Below are positions 19,299-29,289 of a stretch of 64,000 nucleotides of DNA, piece after piece (within the stretch, counting starts at the first letter, position 1; each line of letters begins with the position of its first letter). The notes beneath the pieces are model-generated. The model was not told the origin of the DNA and made no database searches. It saw only the letters and a list, made by a program, of their open reading frames with translations. The translations under genes and the position numbers were made by a program. This DNA is from Symbiodinium natans (taxonomy: Eukaryota; Sar; Dinophyceae; Suessiales; Symbiodiniaceae): the NCBI GenBank assembly GCA_905221605.1, contig CAJNDS010000147.1:765773-829772 (forward strand), read 5' to 3'.

Positions 19299-20149
19299 GA
19301 CTTGGGGGTCTTAAGGAGATCAGCCCAACGACCCCCGATCTGCTGGCTGTTTGGGCTCTCTGCTAGGGGCTGAGGCTCAGTCCCAGCCCGTGCCGGGGAT
19401 TGTTTTCGGGTTTAGGGTTTAGGGTTTAGGGTTCAGGGTTTAGGGTTTAGGGCCGTTTAGGGTTTAGGGTTTCAGAGCCTTAGACACAGCCTCGGCTTGT
19501 TTTTTTTTTCTCCGAAAGTTCAGAATTGGGAGCCCTGAGCCCTAAAAGCCTGCGGTTCGCCCCGGCTGCGCAAGAGGGACAAAACCCTCAGACCCTAAAC
19601 AAGACAGCCCGAAACCCTAAACCCTAAACCCTAAACCCTAAACCCTTGTACAGCTGCTTCACGGCGCTTCCTTGCAGGTGCTGGGGGGCATCCCCCTCAG
19701 GTTTGGGGTGTGCGGCTTGACTAAAGTCGGCACAGTTAGGGTTTAGGGTTTAGCGTTTAGGGTTTAATTAGGGTTTAGGGTTTAGAGTTTATAGGGTTTA
19801 GGGTTTTAGGGTTTATGAGGTATAGGGTTTAGGGTTTTTAGGGTTTATAGGGTTTAGGGTGTGACGGGCGCGCCGCGGGCCATGGACGGCGGCCGCGTGT
19901 CTGTGCGGCGCGTCCTGCAGCACCGCGGGCCTGATATTGTGTGGCTCCAGTTTCGGGTTTAGGGTTTAGGGTGTGGGGTTTCGGGTTTAGGGTTTAGGGT
20001 TTAGGGTCCTATTCTGTGGTTTCGTATGTAAAGGGCACCCTCAAACAGGAATTGTCTTTTGCCACCCAGTCTGTTTTTCTCAGGATTGCTGTTGAAGAAC
20101 ACTTAGCTCAGTTATCATAATCAGGGTACGGCTGTATTCCTACCTAACC

Positions 20150-20252
20150 TAGGACCCTTGTTCCATTTTTTGGGTTTCGGTTCCCTTGTAATCTTATAAG
20201 CCCCTTAGAACCGAAAAGGGCGCCCCTTTTGTTCCTGGGCTACTCTTGCGCC
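20150..20252. mobile_element. Foldback element, family M, copy
   Basis: CCTAGGACCCTTG and TTGGGTTTCGGTTCCCTTG on the left, with CCTTAGAACCGAAAAGGGCGCCCC and TTCCTGGGCTACTC on the right. Confidence 0.55.
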
Positions 20253-20393
20253 TCGCAACAAAGGGTGTGTTCATAGTACCTTAACAAGAGCCCAGTTTTC
20301 TTCTGCTGGTTCAGCTCTTGGCTGCTGGTGACGGATTGCTCGAACCACGCTTGTGTCGCCGCATGTTCTTGGTGCGCTGTAGGCTTCTCTTGA

Positions 20394-20683
20394 GTGCGCA
20401 TGGGTATAGTTCCAACACAGTGCTACTCCTCAAGTGGCTTAACGATGGCTATGTTGCAGATTAGCTTTTTATTTGCTTGCGTTCCCTCTGGCCAAAAACC
20501 ATCAAAACCAACCGTCTACGTAAGTCCCGTCAGACTTGCAGTCAGGCTGCAACCATCGATCAACGAATCGAGTGGCGTTTTGGGTGTTTGCTTCAGCCAA
20601 GCTCCTCAAGCCACCCAAAATCGCAAGGAAAGTCTATGCCGAACAAGACCCCGAGAATGTTGAGGCAAGGAGCTCATGTTTGA
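20394..20683 (+). CDS. Possible exon upstream of the 21.4 kb gene (weak)
   Basis: Two overlapping frames (+ 20394-20663 and + 20477-20683) lie in non-repetitive sequence. The first is Ser/Gln/Pro-rich with no domain. It could be an upstream exon or a chance frame. I found no convincing splice path into the 21448 model. Confidence 0.2.
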
Positions 20684-20804
20684 GATGACTCTTGTTCAGG
20701 ATTTCCGAAAGTCCTGTCCCTACCTTCAAGAAGCACCCTGAAAGGAATCCATAATCAGGGCCATCTTATCAGGGCGGCCTGAGCTCATCTCCTGTTAGAT
20801 ACCC

Positions 20805-20872
20805 TAGACCCTACACCCGAAACCCTAAACACTAAACCCAACCCTATACCCCTAAACCCTAAACCCTAAACC
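20805..20872 (-). repeat. Degenerate CCCTAAA array
   Basis: The last telomere-like patch before a roughly 1.9 kb stretch that lacks them. Confidence 0.8.
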
Positions 20873-21009
20873 CACATAGTTGGGCAGCTTTTAAGGTTCT
20901 GGTTTGCATTCTCTCGGCGTCAGTTTCAAGTGGACCTTAGAAACCCGGGGGGGCTCGTTATTTAAGGGATACGGGGAGGGACCCCTGAATCTCATTCCCC
21001 TATATAACC

Positions 21010-21290
21010 CCACGGGCGCGACGCGCGCAACGCCACGCGTGAAGCACACAAAGCACGCGAAGCCACACACGCGCATTCTCGCCACGCGCGAAGCCAGCGG
21101 GCGAAGCCGGAAGGACCGCGGGCGACGCCCTCAGCGGCCCCCCCCCCCCCCCGGTTACCCCCTGCGCGCGGGATTCGCGCGCGAAGCTCTGCGGGCGGAG
21201 CCGCGCGAACAGCGCGAAGCGTCGTCGTCGGCAGCTTCGTCGTCGTCGGCGGTCGCCGTCGTCGTCGTCGTCGTCGTCGTCGTTTTAGTT
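21010..21290 (+). repeat. GCGAAGC-rich island and CGT microsatellite
   Basis: GC-rich sequence with repeated GCGAAGC/GCGCGAAGC motifs (for example 21057, 21089, 21102, 21181, 21213), a C-run at 21140-21154 and a (CGT)n/(CGTCGG) tract at 21220-21284. Its composition differs from its surroundings. It lies directly upstream of the best gene and could be a promoter-proximal or 5' region, though that is inference. Confidence 0.7.
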
Positions 21291-21447
21291 TCTGAGTTGT
21301 TGGGGATTAAGCGTTCGGTGGCTTGATGCTGGCAATGTTGCGCTGCCTTGAGTGTGGGGGCCCCTCGGGAGGGTTGGACTCTGTGCCGGACTGCGTGACA
21401 ACATTGGTTTGTTCTTGGTACAACCACTTGCCTAGATTAAACCCAAT

Positions 21448-22774
21448 ATGCATTTACCAGTTTTCCAGTTCTTGCCAGCTCTGGAAACTGAAGCGAAAGA
21501 CGTCGCTCTTCCGACGCCAGACACCTTGACGTACGGCTCCATTGTCGGCTTAAGCTTGGAGTCGCAGTGCATGAATCAAGCATCGAGTACCTCTGGTGCA
21601 GTTCTGGTGCATCCGAAGTTTCGGGCAGTTTGTCTACCCGATTGAAGCTTCGCTGGCTTTCGAAGTGCCCATCGCAGATATCCAGGGCGCACGGGGAGTC
21701 CGGAAGCTGCAGGATCCACGGCCATTGAGCCGTATCCAGCAGGCATGTTCCTCATCCCCTGGTGTGTCCTATGCATGCGTGCAACCGATACAGATTGGGC
21801 GAGGAGACGCGAGGTTACCCAACGGAAGAAGAAGTTGCCCTCGTCGACGACATTCTGTCCTTGTTGTCACGAGACTCTTCCTCCACATTGGCAGCCTCGA
21901 TCTGCTCAGCCCGCTGCAACTCTTGCCTTTGCGTGAGTCAAGTCATCTTCGATTCCTGACTGTGCACCTACTCAGATGGACGAGAATGGCTTTGAGGCAG
22001 AAGAACTCACGGATGAAGATTTCGACATCAATGCAATGCCGGCGCTTGCCTTCAGCCACCTTCACCCACAGTACGACAGCTCGCGTGTACCAAGTTCCAC
22101 TCTAGCCGAGCGCTTGCCGCCTGACTTCGTGGAGCGGGCCGTGGCCGAGGCGGTCAGTTTGTCAGCAAGATCCAGACCCCCGCCGCCACGAGAAAACCGA
22201 GATATGGGCCAGGCTCGTGTGATTGCAAATGCTTCTCGGCCTTTAAGACACCCTTGCGTCTGTGTTCTTCTTTTGTTTCTGGAATGTGTGTGTGGCCCGA
22301 GCGCTCAACACGTGGTTGGGAGGAGAGGACAGCTTCGTCCTTGCCGAGTTCGAATGGCCACGTAGATGTACGTAAGTTTGTTCGATCGTTGATGGTGGCT
22401 TGGTCCTTGGTGGAATCGACCGGCGTCGTCACAAGGCGACAACATCCAAAAGGTGGCACCCTGGCTGCGTAGATTCTGCGAAGTAGCGCACTTTCGGAGC
22501 CGTTCTTGCTGATTATTGCCAGTTTTTGCCGCGCCTTTGATTCGATCCCTGGCCCAAGCCATCTCGGTTGTGTGTCTGTTTTGCTTTTGTTGCTTTGTGG
22601 GTTTGAGTCATCGATGGACACGTGGAAGCACAGTCGACGCCGACGCTGTGGTGTCCCATCCATCCATATAGCATTTGGTCGCCGCCGTTAGGAGCGTTGT
22701 GTTTGACACATTGTCCGAAGACTCCTTGCCACAAGTCTGCCTTTTGCTCCGTGCGCACGGACACTAAAACCTGA
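21448..22774 (+). CDS. Seven-exon protein-coding gene, family not recognised
   Basis: My model joins 21448-21617, 21678-21746, 21794-21932, 21976-22216, 22302-22361, 22436-22501 and 22608-22774. Introns are 60, 47, 43, 85, 74 and 106 nt. All are GT-AG, all phases match, and the joined frame has no internal stop (303 residues, TGA at 22772-22774). Coding character is clearest in exons 3-6. Residues 127-143 are strongly acidic (MDENGFEAEELTDEDFD). Residues 194-197 are PPPP. Exons 5-6 give LNTWLGGEDSFVLAEFEWPR, then DNIQKVAPWLRRFCEV. No signal peptide, membrane segment or known domain is evident, so I assign no function. The start is the first ATG after an in-frame TAG at 21433, but upstream coding exons are possible, and exons 1-2 and 7 are the least certain. 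If exon 6 is terminal instead, a stop lies at 22510-22512. The whole locus is free of telomere repeats and foldbacks, and CCCTAAA-like sequence resumes just after the stop. Confidence 0.6.
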
Positions 22775-22817
22775 ACCCTAGACCCCAAATCCGAAACACT
22801 AAACCCCTTAGATGAAA

Positions 22818-22900
22818 AGGCGACCTCTCCCTTTTTGTTGGGTTTAGGTTCCATTGTAAGCCCGCTCAAACCAAGCCCTTTTTTATTCCTGTGTTTTTCC
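22818..22900. mobile_element. Family M element, diverged copy
   Basis: CCCTTTTTGTTGGGTTTAGG and TTCCATTGTAAGCCCGCTC then AAACCAAGCCCTTTTTTATTCC follow the M core order. The ends are unclear. Confidence 0.4.
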
Positions 22901-23006
22901 TCGGTCTGGTGTTGCACCAGCTGTTGTTATTCCTAAGTTGCTCTTGGACCTCAGTTGTAAATTCGACCTTATGCTTGAAGATGGTACTTCCGCTTTGAAC
23001 GAGACC

Positions 23007-23157
23007 TAACCTTGGGGTCATAGGTACCTTGTACTACTATAATCCCAAGTGAGTTATGTGGACCGAAAACCCTAGACCCTAACCCCTAAACCCTAAACCC
23101 TCCCATTGAGGTATCTGGACCATAAACCTTTCAGGGGTTCATTTGGTGTGCAAGGTG
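23007..23157. mobile_element. Family H element with CCCTAAA tract in its loop
   Basis: AACCTTGGGGTCATAGGTACC is the left end and GGGGTTCATTTGGTGTGCAAGG the right. Inner AGTTATGTGGACC and GGTATCTGGACCATAAACC flank a CCCTAAA tract at 23067-23101. Confidence 0.6.
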
Positions 23158-23224
23158 TGGCCCTTCTTCCGGGTGGTAGCGTGGTGCAGTTGAGAGGTCG
23201 TGGAGATTAGGGGAGAATGGTTTT

Positions 23225-23300
23225 TGGCGTTTCGGGTTAAGGGCTAGGGTTTAGGGTATAGGGTTTAGGGTTTGGGGTTTGGGGTTTGGAGTTTAGCTCT
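23225..23300 (+). repeat. Degenerate TTTAGGG array
   Basis: TTTAGGG with TTTGGGG variants. The following 23300-23425 is unassigned. Confidence 0.75.
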
Positions 23301-23428
23301 AGAGGTTCTGCCTTGGACTTTTGAGGTTGGTTTTGGTGTAGGGTGTGGGCTTTATAGCGTTCAGGACCGGGCCGGAGCGGTCGACGCGCGTGAGAGGTTC
23401 CATAAACCCCAAGGCCTATACTGTAGCA

Positions 23429-23615
23429 ACCTTGGGGACCACATGAACCCCAAAAGGTTTATGGTCCATATGGGTGGCTGTCAAAATCATGATCCCTATT
23501 TTGGGGTACCCTAAGTATTAGGTGCCGTATTATAATAGGGATCCAAAAAGGGACCATAATTTTGACAGCCACCCAGTATACCTTACTTGGGATTGTGGCC
23601 TTTGGTCCTCAAGGA
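23429..23615. mobile_element. Family H element split by a family I hairpin
   Basis: The H left end, ACCTTGGGGACCACATGAAC (23429), and right end, TTTGGTCCTCAAGG (to about 23615), lie either side of a complete family I hairpin at 23471-23575 (TGGGTGGCTGTCAAAAT and its complement). This is a nested insertion. Confidence 0.7.
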
Positions 23616-23754
23616 AACTCCCAACTCTAAAACTAAAAATCCCACATCAAGCCACAGTACCTCGGTGGCCTTGTCCTGCTTAGAGGCCCGTGGGTACCTA
23701 TAACCCCAAGTATAGCTGCACTTCTAACCCCCCTTAAGTTCGACGTATAATCGG

Positions 23755-23828
23755 GGTCCTTAAACCTTAAAACTTAAACCTTAAACCCTAAACCCTAAAC
23801 CCCATACCCCATAAACCCTAAACCCCGG
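23755..23828 (-). repeat. Degenerate CCCTAAA array
   Basis: CCTTAAA, CCCTAAA and CCCATAC mixed units. Confidence 0.75.
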
Positions 23829-23899
23829 GGTTATAAGCACCCTTGAACCTCCAAGTGAGGTTTGGCAGCTAGATTCTTCACGGGGCGAGGCGCAGCTCA

Positions 23900-24222
23900 G
23901 GGTTTAGGGTTTCGGGTTTAGGGTTTAGGGTTTAGGGTTTAGGGTTTAGGGTCTCGGGTTTAGGGTTTAGGGTTTAGGGGTTGGGGCAGTCGATTTTGGG
24001 GTTTGCGGCTTCTAGCGTTGCTGATGGCTTCTGTAGGGCTTTAGGTGTAGAGTTTGCGGATCCGGGTTTCGGGTTTATAGGCTTTAGGGTTGATAATGGT
24101 TTAAGAGTTTGTGGCTAAGGTTCAGGGCTTATCGGCTGTAGGGTCTACATGAGGTTTTAGGGTTTAGTTTTCAGGGTTTAGGGTTTAGGGTTTAGGGTTT
24201 AGGGTTTAGGGTTTAGGGTTTG
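23900..24222 (+). repeat. TTTAGGG arrays, two blocks
   Basis: Clean arrays lie at 23900-23985 and 24172-24222. Degenerate GTTTAGG-like sequence lies between them. Confidence 0.85.
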
Positions 24223-24250
24223 CAGGTGAAGGTCAGCATAATTTGGTTTC

Positions 24251-24463
24251 ATGGGGTGCACCCTCTTCCTGAACGTTCCAACCCTGTTATCGGAATCTGC
24301 TGAATATCGGAACCTACTCATACAGTTCCATGGAGTTGCAACACTACGGGGAAGAGATTACAGGGGGTGCTTGGGTTTGAGCCATTCGCCAGCCTTATTC
24401 CAGGCATGTCTCCTCTTGACCTTTCGTGAGTCATCTGGCGAATTGGGGGGGTTTCCGATATGA
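24251..24463 (+). CDS. Possible exon, unrecognised
   Basis: A 70-codon frame in non-repetitive sequence with a balanced composition (NVPTLLSESAEYRNLLIQFH near the N-terminus). No domain was recognised. Its 3' end touches the family J element at 24444. Splice sites are not determined. Confidence 0.25.
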   Translation: MGCTLFLNVPTLLSESAEYRNLLIQFHGVATLRGRDYRGCLGLSHSPALFQACLLLTFRESSGELGGFPI

Positions 24464-24558
24464 GGGGGGGGGTACCTTCTTGGGGTCCTTATTATAAGGG
24501 GATCCTACTATTTGGGAATCAAAATTGGGTGTCCCCTATGTTCGTAAGCCCCCATACC
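24444..24558. mobile_element. Foldback element, family J, copy 2
   Basis: TTGGGGGGGTTTCCGATATG on the left and TGTTCGTAAGCCCCCATACCCC on the right. The core GGGGTCCTTATTATAAGGGGATCCTACTATTTGGG is shared with copies at 36015 and 44549. Confidence 0.65.
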
Positions 24559-24649
24559 CCCAGACCAGAAAGCAGGCGAAGCCGGCCTGCGACCATGAAA
24601 ATCTCACATTGCACATCTGGCATCTTCATTTGGCAGTTTTGTAGTTCCC

Positions 24650-24680
24650 TAAACCCTAAACCCTAAACCCTAAACCCTTG
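24650..24680 (-). repeat. CCCTAAA array
   Basis: Four units. A second CCCTAAA array lies at 24878-24932. Confidence 0.85.
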
Positions 24681-24773
24681 TGGGTTTAGGGCCGGAGGGG
24701 TCCTAGGTACTGCCCTGTGGGACAGGTCAGCCTCTGTCGTGTTTTTGTCCGGCGTGGTCTCTGCACCTCTTGA

Positions 24774-24880
24774 CGGCCCAGTGGTAGCCTTTTTCCCTTT
24801 CTTTTTGGTGGTTCAAGCTTCCCTTATAAAGTAACCTACCATTGTATTAGAATATGGTGACTTACTGGGCTACCACGACC
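24774..24880. mobile_element. Foldback element, family M, good copy
   Basis: CTTGACGGCCCAGTGGTAGCC on the left and CTTACTGGGCTACCACG on the right, with the core CCCTTTCTTTTTGGTGGTTC and CCCTTATAAAGTAACC. Confidence 0.7.
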
Positions 24881-25063
24881 CTAAACCCTAAACCCTAAAC
24901 CCTGAACCCTAAACCCTAAACCCTAAACCCTAAGCCATTCCACCCCCCAAGTTGGCGGACTTTGGGCCTTCAAATTTGTTTGGTTGTCTGAAGATGGCTC
25001 GAACCGAAGCCTGCAAGCCCCGAGGCGTGTAATTCCTTAATTGCTTCGGCCACACACACATGT

Positions 25064-25082
25064 GTGAGTATATGTGTATGTA

Positions 25083-25113
<31 letters not shown>

Positions 25114-25225
25114 ATATGCATATATGTATATATGTATATATGTATATATGTATATATGCATATATGCATAAGTTCAATGTATACACATTTATGTGCTTGT
25201 TTGTTTATATGCATGTATACAGTAT
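25064..25225. repeat. TATA/TATG microsatellite
   Basis: Compound TA, TATG and TATATGCA repeats. Tyr/Ile/His- and Tyr/Met/Cys-rich frames across it are artefacts. Confidence 0.9.
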
Positions 25226-25339
25226 CTGCGGCAAAAAACGGACAACAAGTAGGGGTCTAGGCAAGAAGGAGAAGTTGATCTTTTCCGAGCTGCACATGGG
25301 GGAGGGTTTAGCAGGGGGCATAAACCTTATAATTACATG

Positions 25340-25530
25340 TTTAGGGTTCGGGTTTAGGGTTTAGTTTTTTTAAGGGTTTTTAGGGCTTAGGGCTTTTTAG
25401 GGTTGTTTTAGGTTTTTTTTGTTAATGGTCTTTTAGGGTTTTTTCGGGTTTAGGGTTATGGGTTTAGGGTTTAGGTTGGCTGAGTTACAGGCAAACCCTA
25501 AACCCTAAACCCTAAAGTGTAGGTTCGGGG
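25340..25530 (+). repeat. Degenerate TTTAGGG/TTTTTAGGG, then CCCTAAA
   Basis: Long-T variants (TTTTTAGGG) at 25365-25445 and TTTAGGG at 25447-25475. The orientation then flips to CCCTAAA at 25494-25515. A further TTTAGGG patch lies at 25615-25665. Confidence 0.8.
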
Positions 25531-25780
25531 GCCTGTAGTTCAGCGATTTCAACATCCCACCCTCGGCCTGCAAGGAGCCTGGGATTCTGAGACGCAAGCA
25601 AGAACATTCGTGTGGTTTAGGGTTTAGGGTTTATAGGGTTTAGGGTTTAGGGTTCAGGGTTTAGGGCCGGTCAGCCCAGGCAAGTATGGTGCCCGCTGCC
25701 GTCACCGGCACGACTTGGCTCCTTGGACTCTGAACGGTGGAGCACCCGGAATCCGGCATAGGGTTTAGGGTTTAGGGTGT

Positions 25781-25807
25781 GGGGGGGGGGGGGGGGGGGG
25801 GGGGGGG
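25781..25807. repeat. Poly-G tract
   Basis: About 27 uninterrupted G follow a short TTTAGGG patch (25760-25778). Confidence 0.9.
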
Positions 25808-26071
25808 CTGGGCGGAGGATTTCACATGTGTCACGCCTTACAATTATAGGGTTTTTGGAATGTTGAGGTTTGCTCACCCTGCTGCTTGCTGGTTAGGGTT
25901 CAGGGTTCATGTTTTAGGGTTTAGGGCTCCGCATTCGGCTTTGTGCACTGAATTTGTTTTTGTGGGCCCTAGACCCGGAGCCCTAAGCCGCTTGGCTGGA
26001 ACCCTAAGCGCTTAGCTGGGAGGAAGCCCTGCACCCCAAAAGAGCCACTGGCTAAGGAGAACGAACCTGGG

Positions 26072-26130
26072 GTTAGGGTTTAGGGTTTAGGGTTTAGGGT
26101 TTAGGGTTTAGGGTTCAGGGTTCAGGGTTC
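26072..26130 (+). repeat. TTTAGGG array
   Basis: TTTAGGG and TTCAGGG units. Confidence 0.85.
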
Positions 26131-26204
26131 AGAGGTTAGGGTGTGAGACGTTCCTTCGTGGGGTGCGGGGAGTGGGTCTTGGGCCATGCTTAGGGCTCTG
26201 AGGG

Positions 26205-26332
26205 TTTAGGGTTTAGGGTTACCCTAAACGCTAAACCTTAAACCCTAGACCCTAAACCCTAAACCCTGTAACCCTGTAACCCTGTAACCCTGTAACCCTG
26301 TAACCCTAAACCCTAAACCCTAAACCCTAAAT
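26205..26332. repeat. Telomere-like arrays meeting, with CCCTGTAA block
   Basis: TTTAGGG (26202-26220) meets CCCTAAA (from 26221) head to head. A homogeneous block of five CCCTGTAA units (26264-26304) sits inside the CCCTAAA array. Confidence 0.85.
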
Positions 26333-26490
26333 GGCACCCTAAGCCCTCTCAGCCCTATAGTACCCTATAGTCCTTCGGCCCAGGACCTGTCGGCCGCGGC
26401 GCTCCGCGCGCAGCGGGGCGCGGCGATGCCCAATCTTGCCCTTTTTCCTACGTTTATGGTTTAGGGTTTAGGGTTTAGGGTTTAGCAAGA

Positions 26491-26595
26491 TCTTACTGGC
26501 TCAAAACCCCAACTTTTCTACTTTTGGGCTTCTTATAAGGTAGTTTATTCTGAAAGTTTCAACTGTTATTTCCTATTAGGTTTTGGGCCAGTAAG
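26491..26595. mobile_element. Foldback element, family O (single copy seen)
   Basis: CTTACTGGCTCAAAACC pairs with GGTTTTGGGCCAGTAAG. It abuts a TTTAGGG array (26457-26485). Confidence 0.7.
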
Positions 26596-26744
26596 TTTTC
26601 GGCACTGGTGAACTATGCTACATCCCCCTTGGGAGTTGTTTTCGATTATTGCTCATATAAAACCCAAGAGGATATTGAAAAATACTACTTTTCTTAAGGG
26701 TCCAAGGCGAGTGTGGTATGACCCAGACAGCACGCAAGAGAAGA

Positions 26745-26853
26745 CTACGAATTGCTTAAGAACCCCCCAAAATCAACAAACTATTCTTCCTTTTTTAGGG
26801 TAACATAGGGATTTTCATTTTTCCTCCTTTTGGGGTTCTTAAGCAAACAGTAG
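26745..26853. mobile_element. Foldback element, family D, copy 1
   Basis: CTACGAATTGCTTAAGAACCCC pairs with TTTGGGGTTCTTAAGCAAACAGTAG. Confidence 0.75.
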
Positions 26854-26884
26854 CAGAGTGGGCCTTTATTCCCTCATTCTAAGG

Positions 26885-26985
26885 TTTAGCGTTTGGGGTT
26901 TAGAGCCCCTTAAACCGTGTGAACAGCTTAAACCAAGAAGGGTATCCTTTTTTCATTCCTAGGGTCATATAGTCATATACCCTCC
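26885..26985. mobile_element. Family M element, diverged copy
   Basis: GAGCCCCTTAAACC...AAACCAAGAAGGGTATCCTTTTTTC and ATTCCTAGGGTCATATAG follow the M core. The left end is unclear. Confidence 0.4.
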
Positions 26986-26999
26986 ATTGTAACGATCCT

Positions 27000-27535
27000 T
27001 AAAGGGAATATCGAGGTCATTAGAGGACCTGTCCGACAAGATGAAGCCTTCATACTTGGGTTTAGGGTGTGGGTTTTCGGGCCTCGGCTGAAGAACAGCG
27101 GAGGAGGCAGTGCTGGCAGTCATCAAGTCCGGTTTCAGAAAGGGGTTCGGGTCTACTGTCTAGGGTTGAGAGGGTGTATAGGGGTATGCCACTCTTCCAA
27201 GTGAATCAGGAATCCTCACAGTCTAAGATTTTCAAGAAGGGCATTTCCAAGAATAGGGGCCTACGCCGTAATAATTAGTATAGAAACTTTCAGATGCTAA
27301 GACACTCTGCCCGGAAGCCTAGGACAGTCCAGCTGTGCTGGCGAACGAATCAAAACAAGCCCTTTTTTACCCGGAACCTTGTAATTTCTTAAACCCCGTA
27401 ATTCCCAACCCAGTGGCACGACGTTAACTAACCCCTACCTTATACCTTATCTACCCTATACCTTGGAGGGGGGTTTATGTTTGCATTTACCTTAATGGAT
27501 TACAATAGCATGGAGCATATGACCCCAACTATAGG
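27000..27535. other. Unassigned; no gene seen
   Basis: Unique-looking sequence with one short frame (+ 27069-27278, Ser/Arg-rich, no domain). Confidence 0.35.
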
Positions 27536-27536
27536 G

Positions 27537-27592
27537 TTACCCTAAACCCTAAACCCTAAACCCTAAACCCTAAACCCTAAACCCTAAACTAT
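27537..27592 (-). repeat. CCCTAAA array
   Basis: Eight near-perfect units. Confidence 0.9.
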
Positions 27593-27851
27593 GCCTTGCG
27601 GTTCGGCCAGCTTTGCGGGAGCGAAAAAACCCTAAACTACACCCGATTCCCAGGTCCGGCGGGATGCCCGCACGCGCGCCGGCAGCAGTGACGGCGTTGC
27701 CTTCGTACTCTGCAGCGCGGCTATTATGTGAGGGTTCAAGGTTTAGGGTTTTGGGCGTTTAGGGGTTTGGGGGGTTTAGGGGGTTTGAGGATTAGATGAT
27801 GGAGAGAGCCTATGGCTCTTACCGCTTGGGGTTTAGAGTAGAGGGTTGAGG

Positions 27852-28024
27852 CTTAGTAGCTGAGTGATTACACTTCACACTTTTTGGGATACTATGACCC
27901 CTATCAAACTGAAAGTGTACACTTTTAATACATTTTACACTTTTTGGGATACTATGACCCCTGTCAAACTGAAAGTGTACACCTTTTTTTTTGGGGGGGG
28001 GGGGTTATGAACTCAGCGACCAAG
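27852..28024. mobile_element. Foldback element, family F, internally duplicated
   Basis: CTTAGTAGCTGAGTGATTACAC on the left and ATGAACTCAGCGACCAAG on the right. The core ACACTTTTTGGGATACTATG occurs twice, 60 bp apart (27881 and 27941). A poly-G tract (27994-28004) lies in the right part. Confidence 0.75.
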
Positions 28025-28095
28025 GAGGGTTAAGCTAAGCAAGCAGGAACCAGGCTGGGCAGGCCTCGTCTCCCGCACAAAAGCCCCCCCCCTCC

Positions 28096-28175
28096 ATCCC
28101 TAAACCCTAAACCCTAAACCCTAAACCCTAGACCCTAGACCCTAAACCCTAAACCCTAAACCCTAAACCCTAAGC
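28096..28175 (-). repeat. CCCTAAA array
   Basis: About eleven units with CCCTAGA variants. Confidence 0.9.
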
Positions 28176-28204
28176 CTAAGCCCGAACTCCCAAGATCATC
28201 CGAA

Positions 28205-28325
28205 GTATGGGGCCTTAATTGGGGTTTCCTGGAAGAGTTTAATTACATAACCCTTATATGCACTATACACAGTACGAGCCCATATTACCTTTAAATCCCT
28301 TTTTTCAAGGGTAAGGGACCTTAAG
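28205..28325. mobile_element. Weak foldback, family R
   Basis: AGTATGGGGCCTTAATTGGGG...AAGGGTAAGGGACCTTAAG. The ends are only partly inverted. Confidence 0.3.
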
Positions 28326-28329
28326 TCAG

Positions 28330-28440
28330 AAAACCCTAAACCCTAAACCCTAAACCCTAAACCCTAAACCCTAAACCCTAAACCCTAAACCCTAAACCCT
28401 AAACCCTAAACCCTAAACCCTAAACCCTAAACCCTAAACA
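28330..28440 (-). repeat. CCCTAAA array
   Basis: About sixteen perfect units, one of the cleanest arrays in the window. Confidence 0.95.
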
Positions 28441-28663
28441 AGGGCCCATGGTAGCAACCTTAGAACACCCCAAAATCTACTCTTTGAACTTGAGGTTCAT
28501 GTTCAGTCATAAGGAGGGTTTAGGGTTTAGGGTTTAGTTATAAGTATGGTAGCTATACTTACAACCTTAGTCAGGGCACCTGCAACCCTACTGATAACCA
28601 CAAGTACTCTCTGTTCCCGAACACCCCAAACCTCCTCCCCTACGACCCTAGAGCCTAAACCTT

Positions 28664-28760
28664 AATAACCCAAAACAAATCTTTGTAGGTTCTTTTTCTA
28701 TAGCCCTTTGCAGGATCCTTACGTAACCTACCAGAAAAGTAGGCTTGGGGTTCTTAACTG
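28664..28760. mobile_element. Foldback element, family P, copy 2
   Basis: ACCCAAAACAAATCTTTGTAGG pairs with CCTACCAGAAAAGTAGGCTTGGGG. Confidence 0.55.
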
Positions 28761-28767
28761 GCCAGCT

Positions 28768-28905
28768 GTTTAGGGTTTAGGGTACAGGGTTTAGGGTTTA
28801 GGGTTTAGGGTTGAGGGTACAGGGTTTAGGGTTTAGGGTTTAGGGTTTAGGGTACAGGGTTTAGGGTTTAGGGTACAGGGTTTAGGGTTTAGGGTTTAGG
28901 GTTTA
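28768..28905 (+). repeat. TTTAGGG array with periodic TACAGGG
   Basis: TTTAGGG units with TACAGGG inserted at intervals (five times), indicating a higher-order repeat. Confidence 0.85.
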
Positions 28906-28996
28906 GTTTCGTGACTTCGGGTGCGACGCGTCCTTTCACCCGGCTGTTGTGGCAGAATGTCGGGTGGGGTGTGGGGTTCTAGTGCTTTATATGGGG

Positions 28997-29099
28997 TTGG
29001 GATGTTCCCCCCTCATACTAACAGTCCTTAATAGGGATTAGAAGAGGGGGTACTCTCATCCCCATCAAGGACTTTTAGTATAAGGGGGAGCATCCCAAG
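28997..29099. mobile_element. Foldback element, family A, copy 6
   Basis: TTGGGATGTTCCCCCCTCATACTAAC pairs with TAGTATAAGGGGGAGCATCCCAA. Confidence 0.8.
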
Positions 29100-29289
29100 A
29101 GGTAGGGTTTAGAGTCAGGACGTGCCCTAGACCCTAAATGCCTGAGTTCTGGTGGGGCCTGGGGCCGGGAAGGCCGGGAAACCCTAAACCCCAAACCCTA
29201 AACCCTAAACCCGAGAGTAGGATGTAGCTCGGTGGCTAAGGTTGCCACTTCTGGCCTTCAATTGCATAGGATTTTTTTCTGGGCCTGAG

